A DNA stretch of 64,000 bases, taken from Stenocarpella maydis. Lineage: Eukaryota; Ascomycota; Sordariomycetes; Diaporthales; Diaporthaceae. The stretch lies in NCBI GenBank assembly GCA_002270565.1, contig NQMI01000017.1, positions 134,150-198,149 on the forward strand. The letters are read 5' to 3'. How positions within the stretch are numbered: position 1 is the stretch's first letter; every line of letters begins with the position of its first letter. Shown piece by piece: positions 21,446 to 32,684 of the stretch. The notes beneath the pieces are model-generated. The model searched no databases. It worked only from the letters and a program-made list of their open reading frames with translations, and had not been told where the DNA came from. The position numbers and the translations under genes are program-made.

Positions 21446-24400
21446 AATAGAGTTATTAATATAAAGACTAATCCCCTCTTAATTCAGATCTACAACCATA
21501 TAGAATTACTATCATTTAATATTACTAAGATAGTAAATCATTAGTTAATCTTAGGAATACCTTAGTTAAGAAAGAATAATCCCTAAATTAATTAAATTAC
21601 TAGCTAGATCTTTTAAGATAATACTATTCCCTAGAAGAAGGTTGCAATTAATGATAAGGGAAGGAGTTATATTACTAAGGATAGGCCACTCAAGTGCCTT
21701 GCGGAAGGACTGAAGCTAGTTAGGAGATTACTACTCCAATATAACCAGTCAGCATATAACACAGGAAACACAACAATACCTCCTTTATTTAAAAGAAGAG
21801 AAAGAAGGAGATAAGACCGATAGACTAGCATAAATACTAGAAGACTATTATAAATTCAAGAAAGTATTCTAGGAATGACTTAATACTGTGTTGCTATAAT
21901 ACATATAATAGGACTATAAAATACTATTGAAACCTAGAATAACACCCTAGTTTAAGCCTATCTATGAACTTAATGAAGAATAACTTAAAGCACTTAGGGA
22001 ATACCTTAATAAAAACCTCCAGAAGGGATTTATTAGGCTATTGCAATCACTAGCTGGATACCTAATTCTCTTTATACTAAAAAAGAATGGCAAGCTATGA
22101 CTTTATATAGACTATTAATAATTAAATAACATTATAATTAAAAACTAATACCCTCTCCTGCTTATTAAGGAACTATAGGACTAACTTAGAGGAGTAAAAT
22201 AGTTTATAGCACTTAACTTAAAGTATGGATATAACCATATCTAAATAAAAGAAGGAGAAGAATAAAAGATAGTATTTAGGATATACTATAGATATCATGA
22301 AATAATGGTTATACCTTTCAGATTAACTAATACACTTATATTATTTTAGGAAATAATTAACTAAATTTTAAGCAAATACCTTAATATTTTTATTATTACC
22401 TATTTGAATAATATTCTCATCTTCTCAGAAAACCTTAATGATTATAAGGAATAAGTTAAAAAGGTTCTCTAAAAACTTTAGGATGCTAATCTCCTAATAG
22501 AACTAGAAAAGTGCAGCTAGCATATATAAAAAGTTAACTACCTCGGGTATATAATTAAACCAGGAAAAATCAAGATGTAAGAAGGAAAAGTTAAAGCAAT
22601 TAAGGAATGGCTAACCCCTATAAACATTAAGGATATCAGAGCATTCCTTAGATATACCAACTTCTATCAATAATTCATCACATAGTATAGTAATATTGCG
22701 AAACCATTAATAAACCTTATTAAGAAAGATTATGCCTTTAGGTGAATAAATACTGAATAATAAGCTTTTTAGATACTTAAGGATAAGGTTATGGGAGACC
22801 CCATACTTAAGGAAGCAGACCTAGAAAAGGAATTTAAAATCCATATAGATACCTCAGATAATGCTACAGGCAGAGAACTTACTCAAAAAAACAAATAAGG
22901 AAGGATATACATTATTATAAACTTTAGCAAGAAATTTAATAAACTAGAAACCCATTACGCTATATTAGATAAAGAATTTATAGCTATAATATATGCATTC
23001 TAGGAATAGCAGCACTACCTTATAGGAGCTAAAAAGCAGATTAAACTCTATATAAATTATAAGAATCTTATAACCTTTATAATAACTAAAACTCTTAATA
23101 AGTAATAAATCAAATATATAGAGTTCTTATTATAATTTAATATTAAGATTATTCATATAGATAGAGTTAAAAATGCAAGAGCAGATATGCTTAGCTAAAG
23201 ACTTAATTATTAGGAAAAGGATTTACTTATGGAATGAATAGTATTTAAAACCTAAGAGGATAGGAGCCTTATTTTTAACCGCGGACTTAACGCTATAATT
23301 AGAGTTAACTTCTAAACTAGAAAAACCCCTACCAATCTAAAGAAATAAGATGAGTTAATTATGGAAATATATAAAGCACTAGCATATGGCTACTAAGGTG
23401 TTATAGCAATAATTAAGAGGATTCAGCGGAATTACTAGATCCCTAACCTTAAGAGAAAGGTTTAAGATGTTATTGGTAAATGCAACTCCTATAACAAAAA
23501 CAAGGCCTCCAGATATAAACCATATGGATTATTAAAACCTCTGCTAGTACCTACAGCTATATGGTTCTTTATTAGCCTGGACTTTATTATTAAATTACCT
23601 CTCTTATGAGAACCTTTAACTGGGGTATATTATAATAGTATTCTGGTAGTAGTTTGTAGATTGAGTAAGTATATATACTTCATACCATATAAGGAAGCCA
23701 GCACTGCAGAAGAACTTGCATATATATTCTTATAAATTATTACAAGCAATTATAGAATGCCATATGAAATTATCTCAGATAGAGACAAGCTCTTTACATT
23801 AAACTTTTAGAAGTTACTAATAAAGCAACTTAGAGTAAAGCACAGGCTCTTAATAACAGCACACCTATAAACAGACGGATAAACGGAATAAATCAACCAG
23901 ATCATAGAATAATACCTCAAATACTATATCAACCAACTATAGGATAATTAGGTCGAACTGCTACCACTAGCACAGTTTGCCTATAATAGCGCAACTACCA
24001 GCATAACTAAGCAATCACCTTTCTTTGCACTTTATGGATATAAACCTCAGGCATATTATAAATTACTACTAGATGACACCCTAGCGGAATTAGCAGAATA
24101 AAAAGCAATATGAATCAGATAAATCCAGAAGGATATCCAAGCAGAACTTTCTTTTATATAGGAGCGCATATTAAAATATATAAATTAAAAAAGAATTAAG
24201 GGACTAATTCTCCAGGAGAGAGATAAGGTCTATCTCCTTTACCGAAATATTAAAACTAAGCGACCTAGCGAAAAGCTTAATTATAAGAAAATTAGCCCCT
24301 TTAAAATTTCAAGAAAACTTTCAGATACCAACTATAAACTCTTACTACCTAAATGAATGAAATAGCATTCAGTCTTTTATATTTCACTCTTGGAACTAGC

Positions 24401-24614
24401 ACTTAAGAATATAAAACTTAAAATATAGATTAAAACACTTAATGAATATAATAAAGAGTATAAAGTGGAAAACATTATAGACTTAAGGCAGCACTAAAGA
24501 ATAATAGAATACCTTATTAAGTGGAAAGGCTATAACTCTAGTGAGAACATATGGGAACCAGCCCAAAATTTAACCTATTATTATAATGAACTTAAAAGAT
24601 ACCATATATAAACC
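21446..24614 (+). pseudogene. Gypsy chromovirus pol relic, copy B
   Basis: With stops ignored this is a Gypsy pol: a segment leading into the RT domain (YELNEE, about 21960), reverse transcriptase at about 22030-22500, RNase H at about 22800-23200, the integrase zinc-finger and core at about 23390-24080 (KPYGLLKPLLVP, then SLDFIIKLP), and a C-terminal chromodomain at about 24450-24600 ([19 protein letters not shown]). The chromodomain places it among the chromoviruses, which use it to target heterochromatin. The RT active-site YxDD appears as YLNN at about 22407, both Asp codons having become Asn, as RIP would do. Stop codons are frequent. There is no room for gag: only about 510 bp separates the LTR edge from the RT region. 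Confidence 0.9.
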
Positions 24615-24988
24615 TGTTAAACGGAACCGCTCAGCAGGGCGTTGGCACTTCCTGCAAGGAGTTACCCTCGACTTCTTGTAAGGAGTTACCCTAGACTTCT
24701 AGTAAGGAGTTACCCTAGACTTCTTGCGAGTCAGGTGATTTTCGCTGAGTACGCCTAGTGCGTGCGCGACGCAAGATGAGTTTGGTGGCCGTGAGTCGAT
24801 TATTTTGGCCTGCATTTGCACCTTAATTCAGACCTCTGCATTACCCTTATTTCTTACCCAAAAAGTATATAACTTAGTGCATTAGATAGCTTGATTTCTG
24901 AAGTTTGTATGTACTCAATTTGGGCATTACCAGGGCCATGGTTGGCTGGTGGCTTGGAACCAAAGATGGTGTGTTGGAAGGGCGAATT
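24615..24988 (+). repeat. Gypsy LTR, 3' LTR of copy B, cut at an N
   Basis: Starts TGTTAAACGG directly after the chromodomain region, in normal orientation for a 3' LTR. Three internal 19-bp units, one with a C-for-A variant. It stops at GGGCGAATT next to a single N at 24989. Confidence 0.9.
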
Positions 24989-24989
24989 N

Positions 24990-25316
24990 AATTCGCCCTT
25001 CCAACACACCATCTTTGGTTCCAAGCAACCAGCCAACCATAGCCCTAGCAATGCCCAAATTAAGTACATATAAACTTCAGAAATCAAGCTATCCAATGCA
25101 CTAGGTTATATATTTTTTGGGTAAGAAATGAGGGTAATGCAGAGGTCTGAATTAAGGTGCAAATGCAGGCCAAAATAATCGACTCACGGCCACCAAACTC
25201 ATCTTGCGTCACGCACGCACTGGGCGTACTTAGCGAAAATCGCCTGACTCGCAAGTCTAGGGTAACTCCTTGCAAGAAGTCTAGGGTAACTCCTTGCTGA
25301 GCGGTTCCGTTTAACA
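24990..25316 (-). repeat. Gypsy LTR, inverted, forming a palindrome with its neighbour
   Basis: Reverse complement of the LTR from the same GGGCGAATT point back to its TGTTAAAC start. Two internal 19-bp units instead of three. With 24615-24988 it makes a large inverted repeat centred on the N. Confidence 0.9.
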
Positions 25317-25889
25317 AATAGCAATGGAAATCCTTGCCGGCAAGTTGTAGTTAAATGTTAATACCATGAAGGCATATATGCTGAGTGGTGGGTTGTATAG
25401 TTTGTTAAGGATTGCTGGAAGTAGGGGTATATATAGAAATAGGTACTAAATATTGCAATATGTTGATTTCTATATAAGAGGTATATAATGATGTGGTAAT
25501 AAGTGAGCTAAATTGTAACCCCTAACTGATTAACTTTAGGGCAACTACCTTTTATTGTACCCATAGGCCTAATGATAGTATTATTTGATTCGTTTAAAGA
25601 AAGGCTCTTTTGCTATATACTACTTGTAGATATACCTATAGTTCCTGGGTATTAAGGCTGTGTTATTGGTTGAGGGTTATAATGCCTATTATATCTGGGC
25701 ATATAGGCATAACTTTAAGAGCACTTGAATTGCTTCTATGCTATATACTATATACTATTAAAATTATCTTGCATAGGCAATATATATATATTGGGGGCTT
25801 TAAATTATATATCTAGCTAGCTATTTAATTAATAGACCCTCACCCTAGCTCTGGAATTATTGCCTTTCTGAAGTGACCTGTAATAGCTT
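25317..25889. other. AT-rich sequence without a gene
   Basis: Decayed repeat-like DNA between the inverted LTR and the mariner-type relic. It probably includes the 3' flank of that transposon; no terminal inverted repeat could be fixed. Confidence 0.4.
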
Positions 25890-26890
25890 CCTTCTGAGTG
25901 CTAACGCTATATATATAATTAATAAGAAATTGCCTCTAGTTATTATCTGTACGCCACTAGTCTTCTTTATACTGATAGTGATGATAAATATACTTCTTCA
26001 GATTACTAAAGAATGCCTTAATAGGGTTGAGATCTGGAGAATATAGAGGGAGGTATGCAAGCCGAACTCCCGCCTCATTACATACCCGCTAGAGGTTATT
26101 ATGATAGTGGAAGCTTGCGTTATCCATTACCAGTACTAAGTTTAGCCCTGGGAATGGTATTGTTTTGGGAATAACCTCAACCTTTATAAAGGTAATAAAG
26201 CCTTCCCTATTAGTATAGCCCTAATATACTGATAGATCTAGAATACCCTTAATTATAAGGGCTGGAAGTACTTGAAATTAAGTGCTACAATCTGTGCCCC
26301 CTCTGGGTATTAGCTTCTTTAGCTGAATTCCCGTTAGCGTCCACGTAGTGCGTCATAGCCCATTTCTCTTATTAATATCAGACTTATTAATAAAGATGAG
26401 TTAATTAGCCTAATATTCTTGTATATTGATAATTTAGGCAGCTTAGATCTTATGGTTGCATTCTATAGTAATAAAGGAGCGTGATTTCTTCATCCACTTA
26501 ATTCCCTTAAGTGCCCGGCTAATAGTGCTTATAGAAATAAATAGATTAAAGGTTTTAAGTAACTACTATTATATCTTATCTTGATAGAGGTCGTTCTTCT
26601 TAGAAAGGTGGTTAAGGAGGGCCTGGGCAATAAGAAGACGTATTAGAATGCATAGATGCCTGGGACTTGAATCACGAACATTATGGTGGAAGTTACTCAG
26701 CTGTATGCTATTGTAGGCTGATGGTAATATGCCCAGCGTAAATATATTACCGGATATTTGATTCTTCCTCCTTAGCTTATGTATCTAGCGCTCAGAATAC
26801 TTTATAGTCTTTGTAATAGTTACATTATCGGCTAGATTAATGTCTAGAAGCCCCTTGATTGTTGTGAGCTCTAATGGGGTGAGGCAGCGC
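25890..26890 (-). pseudogene. Tc1/mariner-type transposase relic (DDE_3)
   Basis: On the minus strand, with stops ignored, a homeodomain-like N-terminus (about 26880-26700, containing YSERQIHKLRRKNQISGN with a stop in place of Arg or Gln) leads into a DDE catalytic domain. The catalytic core is clear: VLVMDNASFHYHNNL at about 26145-26095 (the second Asp of the triad) and AYLPLYSPDLNPIKAFFSNL at about 26055-25995. About ten TAA/TAG codons interrupt it, as RIP would. Element ends not identified. Confidence 0.75.
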
Positions 26891-27372
26891 CATATAGTTG
26901 CAAAAACACTATATATCGAATCATAAGAGTTAATTTATATAGGGTTAACAGCCTTATGGCGTGCTAAGGCGTGGTGGGTTGAGCAATGGGCGTCAATAGT
27001 TGAATGCTGAAGGGATGCTGATTTATATGGGGAACGGGTGTGTGTTAATATGTGCGCGTCACTAGCGCGTTTTTGGCACTCTCGCTTGCAAATCAGAATA
27101 GGCCCGCCGACCGACGTCACCCTGATATTTATCTTCCCGGTTCGACCCGCCAACGTCCATTAAACGCCTCCATTTTCGTATCAGGTCCTGCTGTGTAAGC
27201 ACCGAGTGAGCCGGTCCGCCCAGCCTGCGCCTTTACCCACAAATATCGCCTCAGAAAGAGCCCAAGTCAAGGACGCACGGGCCAGGCCTTATTTCAACGA
27301 CGCCCGCCTCGGCACCGTCTCGGCGTCACGACTTCCGGGAGGGAGAGCAGCCGCCCAGCCAGGACAGTCAAG
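26891..27372. other. Right border of transposon block and ALDC promoter region
   Basis: Base composition changes sharply from AT-rich to GC-rich at about 26940-27060. The last 200 bases before the ATG at 27373 are GC-rich and contain no TATA box; presumed 5' leader of the acetolactate decarboxylase gene. Confidence 0.45.
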
Positions 27373-28098
27373 ATGGCCCCCAACGAGCTCTTCCAGTACT
27401 CGGTGGTGAACGCCCTGATGGACGGCGTGGCCAATAAGGGCCTGCTGATCTCAACCCTTCTCCAGCAGGGCAATCACGGCCTCGGCACCTTCCGCCACAT
27501 GGTGGGCGAGCTCATCATCGTCGACGGCATCGCCTACCAGATGAGGTCGGACGGCTCCGTACAGCCCGTGGATGCCAGCCTGGACTCATCCGTCGTCGCC
27601 CCCTTCGCCATGGTCACACGCTTCGAGCCGGCCCACAAGACCACAGCCGTCCTGGCCGACAAGGCCGACCTCTCCGGCCTGCTGTCCTTCCTGCTGCCCG
27701 AGGCCCACAACCTCTACCTCGCCGTTCGCATCACGGGGGTCTTCAAGGGCGTCACCGTGCGCACGGTCGGCGGGCAGTCGAAGCCCCGCGAGGGCCTGGC
27801 CGAAGTGGGCAAGCACCAGACTTCTCACACCTTCGAGGAGCCCACCGAGGGCGTCATCGTGGGCTTCCGCTCGCCTGACTACATGCAGGGTGTGAGCGTG
27901 GCGGGCGACCACCTCCACTTCCTCAGCAAGGACAGGACGAAGGGAGGGCATCTGCTGGCGCTGGCTTCGGAGGGCGAGGTCAATGTCGAGGTGGCTCCGA
28001 TATCCAGGTTCCACATGGAGCTTCCCGTGCACGACGAGGAGTTCAACGAGGCCGGGCTGAAGGGCGATGCGGAAGGGATCGCTGCCGTGGAAGGCTGA
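27373..28098 (+). CDS. Alpha-acetolactate decarboxylase
   Basis: Intronless, 241 residues, starting at an ATG in AGATGGCC context. Expected reaction: 2-acetolactate to (R)-acetoin plus CO2, diverting acetolactate away from valine and leucine synthesis. Family features visible: HMVGELIIVDGIAYQMRSDG (residues 42-61) including the conserved Glu, PFAMVTRFEP (77-86), TVRTVGGQSKP (128-138), and the zinc-binding His-x-His...His set at H180, H182 and H193 (GDHLHFLSKDRTKGGH). The length equals that of bacterial enzymes and there is no targeting signal, so it is probably cytosolic. The enzyme is chiefly bacterial and known only patchily in ascomycetes; high GC, lack of introns and a position at a transposon-block border suggest, but do not prove, horizontal origin. 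No acetolactate synthase gene is adjacent. Confidence 0.9.
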   Translation: MAPNELFQYSVVNALMDGVANKGLLISTLLQQGNHGLGTFRHMVGELIIVDGIAYQMRSDGSVQPVDASLDSSVVAPFAMVTRFEPAHKTTAVLADKADLSGLLSFLLPEAHNLYLAVRITGVFKGVTVRTVGGQSKPREGLAEVGKHQTSHTFEEPTEGVIVGFRSPDYMQGVSVAGDHLHFLSKDRTKGGHLLALASEGEVNVEVAPISRFHMELPVHDEEFNEAGLKGDAEGIAAVEG

Positions 28099-28432
28099 GG
28101 CAAGGCTGTGTCTGCGGGGAGGACTATTCTGTGGCGGCAACTCGTCTGCTCTGCGTTAAGAAGCCTGTCTAACGTCAGGGACAAGGCGGCCTTAGTCGTA
28201 TAAGCTGGTATTTACGCCTCTTTGCATGGAAAAGAGGAAAAATTATCACACTTGTGCACGGTTCACGTCACATCGTACTTTTGGTCTTTGTCTCACGCGG
28301 AAACGGTCGACTTGATTACTTAGGGGCTTCAACCCCTCTCCCTCCCCCTATCCCCCCCCCTATCCTCCCCCGGGAGACACGCAGACTAAAAAAAGGAAAA
28401 AGAAAAGTGAGGCCCGCAGGCTGATCGGTCGG

Positions 28433-28905
28433 TCAAGATCTTGGTGGCGGCTGTATGCCAGAAAGGTAAATCCGGCCCTTTGCCTTGGTCTCGCAGGCGG
28501 CCGGGGTCCTGTTCAAGGCCTAGTATACGATTGTCAATACGTATGCATAAGGTGTGGATAATCTAGGACGAATGGCACGTACCTGGCCGATGGTGCCGAA
28601 TTTCTCGCCGAGTTGGCGGCGACGTCTCAGCTCGGCCTCCTCGGCGGGGGTCCAGGGCCGACGGGCGGCGGCAGGGCCGGCAGAAGCAGGTCCAGGTCCA
28701 GAAGCTGGAGCTGGGGCTGGGGCTGGGGCTGGAGCCGGGGCAGAAACAGGAACAGGAACAGGAACAGGAACAAACGCCGGAGCAGGACCAAACGCCGGCC
28801 GCGCGGGCGCAATGGAGGGCGCAAGGCCCGGCATAGAGATGGCGGCAAGAGCAGCAAGGAAGTCATTGCTGCTGATGCTGCTGATGCTGCTGATGCTGCT
28901 GCTGA

Positions 28906-28937
<32 letters not shown>

Positions 28938-29292
28938 TTGTTGGTGGTGGTGGTGGGCCTAGGCCTGGGCGGGGGCTTGCGCACCACGGGCTGGGGTTCA
29001 TGAACTGCCTTGTAGCTATTAGAGGTCAGTTGAATTCTTTTCAACTAACTCGTTGAGACCCCCTCCCCATTGGATGGGAACGGGAGTTTCTCAAGGGGTT
29101 TGGAAGGTTTGACTTACAGGGCAACATCTCGAGGTGTCGGCTCGGGCTCAGGCGGTAGCGGGTACGTCTTGTTGGCCTCCTAAAAAGTGAAATTCGCGTC
29201 AGTTGTCGCATTTCTTTTCCCTAGGGATATTGAGGTGTTTGACTCACGTCCCGAAGCTCCTCGTGGGAGAAGTTGTATCCTTGGAACTTCAT
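28433..29292 (-). CDS. Myb/SANT-like domain protein with low-complexity middle
   Basis: Four exons: 29292-29248, 29179-29118, 29015-28583, 28519-28433; all phases close to 208 residues. It begins MKFQGYNFSHEELRD. After a Pro-rich start to exon 3 come a long Ser/Ile tract and alternating Pro-Val and Pro-Ala runs encoded by trinucleotide and hexanucleotide repeats (28680-28945). Residues about 154-201 form a Myb/SANT-like helix-turn-helix: RRPWTPAEEAELRRRRQLG, then FGTIGQ across the last intron to ALNRTPAACETKAKGRIYL. The last intron must be placed GTACGT...ACTAG; stopping at the third exon would lose the second half of the domain. Likely a small DNA- or chromatin-binding protein; target unknown. 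Confidence 0.8.
28680..28945. repeat. Coding microsatellites (GGAACA, GGGGCT, CTG/GCTGAT arrays)
   Basis: Inside exon 3 of the Myb-like gene: GGGGCT units at about 28710-28735, GGAACA units at about 28741-28770, and GCTGAT/CTG units at about 28867-28935. On the coding strand they give Pro-Ala, Pro-Val and poly-Ser/Ile tracts. Because of these repeats, all reading frames stay open on both strands, producing spurious overlapping frames. Confidence 0.85.
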
Positions 29293-32200
29293 CTTGACTG
29301 TTGATGGGTGTTGGTCAGGAAAGAAAGGAAGGGCAAAATCTGAATCTCTTCAATTCTGGGTTTTAAAGCTGAGTCCAATTTGCAGGCTAGGTGGACTCCT
29401 ACGTTCAGGCCACCTACGTTCAGACCACCCATTGGCAGCCAAATCGCATACCCTCGCGATACACCACTAGCTCAGGTTGACGCCGGTGGGGCAGCGAGTG
29501 GATGGACTGGCTGCAAAGATCCGGGTGTTGTCTCTCTTCGCGGACAATGGAACCCATCAAGTGGATGAGGAATATTCCGAAGCTGCTAAATGGGTAGCCA
29601 GGACTGACGATGCGGCCTCATCCTCATCCCACCAACGCCACAGACAGCTCTTGGAGACTTGATGCTCGCTCTATATAAGCCAACCAATCCGACCTATCTC
29701 TCCCTGTATTTGTATCAAACCAGGGATCCACGTTAGAGGGTCAAGGGCAATCAAAATAGGGGACATCATACATCGGGCCATAGCTGGATACCTAGGTAGC
29801 TGTGCTGGTGATACTTGAAGTCCTACCTAGGTATGCATAACACGCGCATGTGGACCTCGGGGAGGCAAGCCTGCTCTCGAAGTATTTGTGGGGAAATGGA
29901 TGCCGGCATAAGGAAATGGGACGATAACCGGCACCATCTGGTTTGGTATCCACGCCATAACAGTCAGACGGAACAACGAGCTTGGAATCATTAGAGCACA
30001 CATGAATTACAAAGCCTCACGTGATAGCCTTGATTGGTAGCCTCGTGTTTACCCAGAGGCTGTCCTCAACATGGCAACCCGCATATGGGGAAAGCATGTG
30101 TCTGGATAGATAATGCCTTCCCAATATGCGGGCCCGACTTGGAATTTTCAGGAGTTCATAGGAGACATCGAAACACATTAATCACTGGCACAACATGCAA
30201 GCGCTTGTAACATCACATGTATGTTAGACAGGGTGCAGGCCAACTTTAGAAGATCTGATTGTTGACGCCTGCTTAGATCATGGATCGAGGCCTCTTAATT
30301 CACTCTGTCGTTGTTTGCAAACAAACAAAAAGTGCAAACTCCATTCCCTTATGGAGTCGTGCATTTGTGGTTGATTTTTAGTGCATCACATTAGCCCCAA
30401 AGCACACACCTCCATCCTTTGCTTGCTCGATGCTACTCTACCTCGGCCATATCCCTCCTCATCTACAAAACCACATCTTTCATTGGATCCGGGCTTGTAG
30501 TGCTGAGCGAACTCAACATGGCCTCATAGGATCCCAAAAAAGGACATGCATGGTGATTTCGGTACCCTACAGCATCTGATGTATTTTGCACTCAAGAGGC
30601 TCACAAGCAGAGTTTGTCAGTGTTTTGGTAGGAGGAGAGATACTTCTCGTATGTCGGACTCACAATTCTAGATTGAATTTGGGAAGAATGGTTGCATAGG
30701 GTAAAGATAACATTGAATTAGTGCCATATCGCAGTGTTGTTTATTTTCATATTTACTATTGCGGACAATACAGTGGGGTGTAGTCAGACCTCAAGTGCTA
30801 GCTCAAGTTCAGACGGAAGATCCATTCAATCTGTGGAGTTTCGCCCCATATTGTCCCTTACAATTGTGCCCAAGGGGGGCCGTAGGCTAGCGTGGGGCAG
30901 GACAATGTGTTCCCCCAAGCAAGGAGAAAGTGTCACTGTGTGGTGTGAAAAGAAAACCAAGTAAGCCATAACGGAGTAGAGTTAGTATATAGTTACCTAA
31001 TATGGGGGACTGGGGACCGCCAATGTTACTAGAAGAAAATCAGAACCACACCCATCGATTGCATAGATTAGCTTATTGTAATTATCTTCATCATGCTTGC
31101 CAAAAAAAAAAAAAGGGACTGAGTGTCAGCCAGCGTACCTAGGCAGGCAAGATAGAGCCTCATGAGTAGGTATGAAGTAGCTTAGAGCAAGAATGCAGAG
31201 ATATGTACGGGGGGAAGCGTAGGGTACATGGATATATCATCAATACCACCTGCTGGGAAGGGTTTCCATCCTATTTCATACACCTTTTAGACTACCTTAT
31301 TAGGCTAGAAGTGTTGATATTGTGGGAATGAGAAATTTCGAGTGAGTATTATCGGAATGTGTGCTGTGGGTGTGGGTGTTGGTGTTGTAGGCGATGTACC
31401 GGTACAGTGGTACCTCTGTTCTTCCCAATGAAAATATTTGGTTCCCAGGAGAACTGCGGGAGGTTTGGAGCGCAGTCGTTACAGAATTGGTAGCGTTTTC
31501 GCAGCATTGTTTACTAACACAAAGTACGGAGTACATACAATTTGAACTGCCAAGCCTTAATGACTGAGACTATGATATCTTAGTAACCGGCTCTACGAGA
31601 TCATGCTCTGGAGAATGATGTTCAGGCATTATGCAGTGCTTGCTCTAACTCCTAGAACATGGTTGACAACAAGCACGTTGTGGGTGTTTGGCATCGAAAA
31701 AAAAAATTATTATACACCAACTGGATGTTCCTGATTATGTAAGAGTGTATCTCTGTCGCCGTCATCTAGGAGGTCTCTATATATAGGCAAGAGTCATCGC
31801 ATCATGTCTTTATATGGAGATGGTTAAAGATAGGGTTTAAGATTAAGAAAGAACATACCTAGGTATATTCCATCCGACGACCAGGAATCGGGGTCTGATG
31901 GAAACAGATCTCTAGTGCCCATCGCTAACTACACCAAAATACCACGCCGCCCATCATCATACTTTATTCATTACAGGGGATAAGCCCCCTTGGCAGTACT
32001 GTACTGATACCATGTTCTACTGATGGGGGCTTGTCTATGATACCAGTTCAAGCTGGTTTCTCCATGCCAAGTTGCCTCAACATATAAATCAGCGGAGCTG
32101 ATAGACCGGTGATGGACGCAATGGGCCCAAGCCGCTCATACGAACAAAACCCTTGCTAGGTATCTACGAGTATGTAGTTAGTCTAGCGATAATGAGGTGG

Positions 32201-32684
32201 TATACCCCAGCTTTTGCCGGCGCGGCACATGCCAGTACCTGTAAAGGTGCAAGGTTATGGAGAACAAAGTTTCGCTTGCGGCCCCAGGTAAGCTGGATGG
32301 GCCATGGCCTTATCCGTGAATAGAAAGGTGGACAGACCATTGCTAGGAGGCGATAGGCAACGAACGGGTAGATTGTAATGATTAGAATTGGATGATCAGC
32401 AACAACCAACTACGCCGGCATGAAAAGTAGTCTCGTTGACCGGGGCAAATCAAACCACGTTGAGGCTGAAGCCTTTCGGGGGCGATACTGATCTGGAACG
32501 TGCACAAAAGGCACCTAAATCCCTCGGTATTCCCGAAACCTTATTTAATATTGGCTGGAAGCTTTTTTCTTCACTAGCACAACCTGTCCCGGCTGCTCCT
32601 CATATTCTCAAACAGCAACCTTTCACAACATCAAGTCTCGTGCCGTGGTCATCGAGAAGATACCGCAATGATTATAGCAGCGTG
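29293..32684. other. Long intergenic region, no gene seen
   Basis: 3.4 kb without a convincing coding frame on either strand. It holds a duplicated CCTACGTTCAG(G/A)CCA at 29398-29427, a 12-bp perfect inverted repeat at 29788-29834, an A-run at about 31100, and an A-run at about 31697. Composition is mildly AT-rich but not RIP-like. Parts may be promoter of the receptor gene downstream. Confidence 0.4.
29788..29834. repeat. 12-bp perfect inverted repeat, 23-bp spacer
   Basis: ATACCTAGGTAG at 29788-29799 and its exact reverse complement at 29823-29834. The core CCTAGG is itself palindromic. Could be the ends of a tiny MITE remnant or a hairpin. Confidence 0.7.

Noticed and set aside
24975..25005. 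AAGGGCGAATT next to an N, resembling a TA-cloning vector junction
   Set aside because: The same GGAAGGGCGAATT occurs inside every LTR copy in the window (for example 137-149 and 17194-17206), so it is element sequence and not vector.
28554..29056. Long frames on the plus strand over the Myb-like gene
   Set aside because: Produced by CTG, GGGGCT and GGAACA repeats that stay open in all frames; the minus-strand model has splice sites, phases and a domain.
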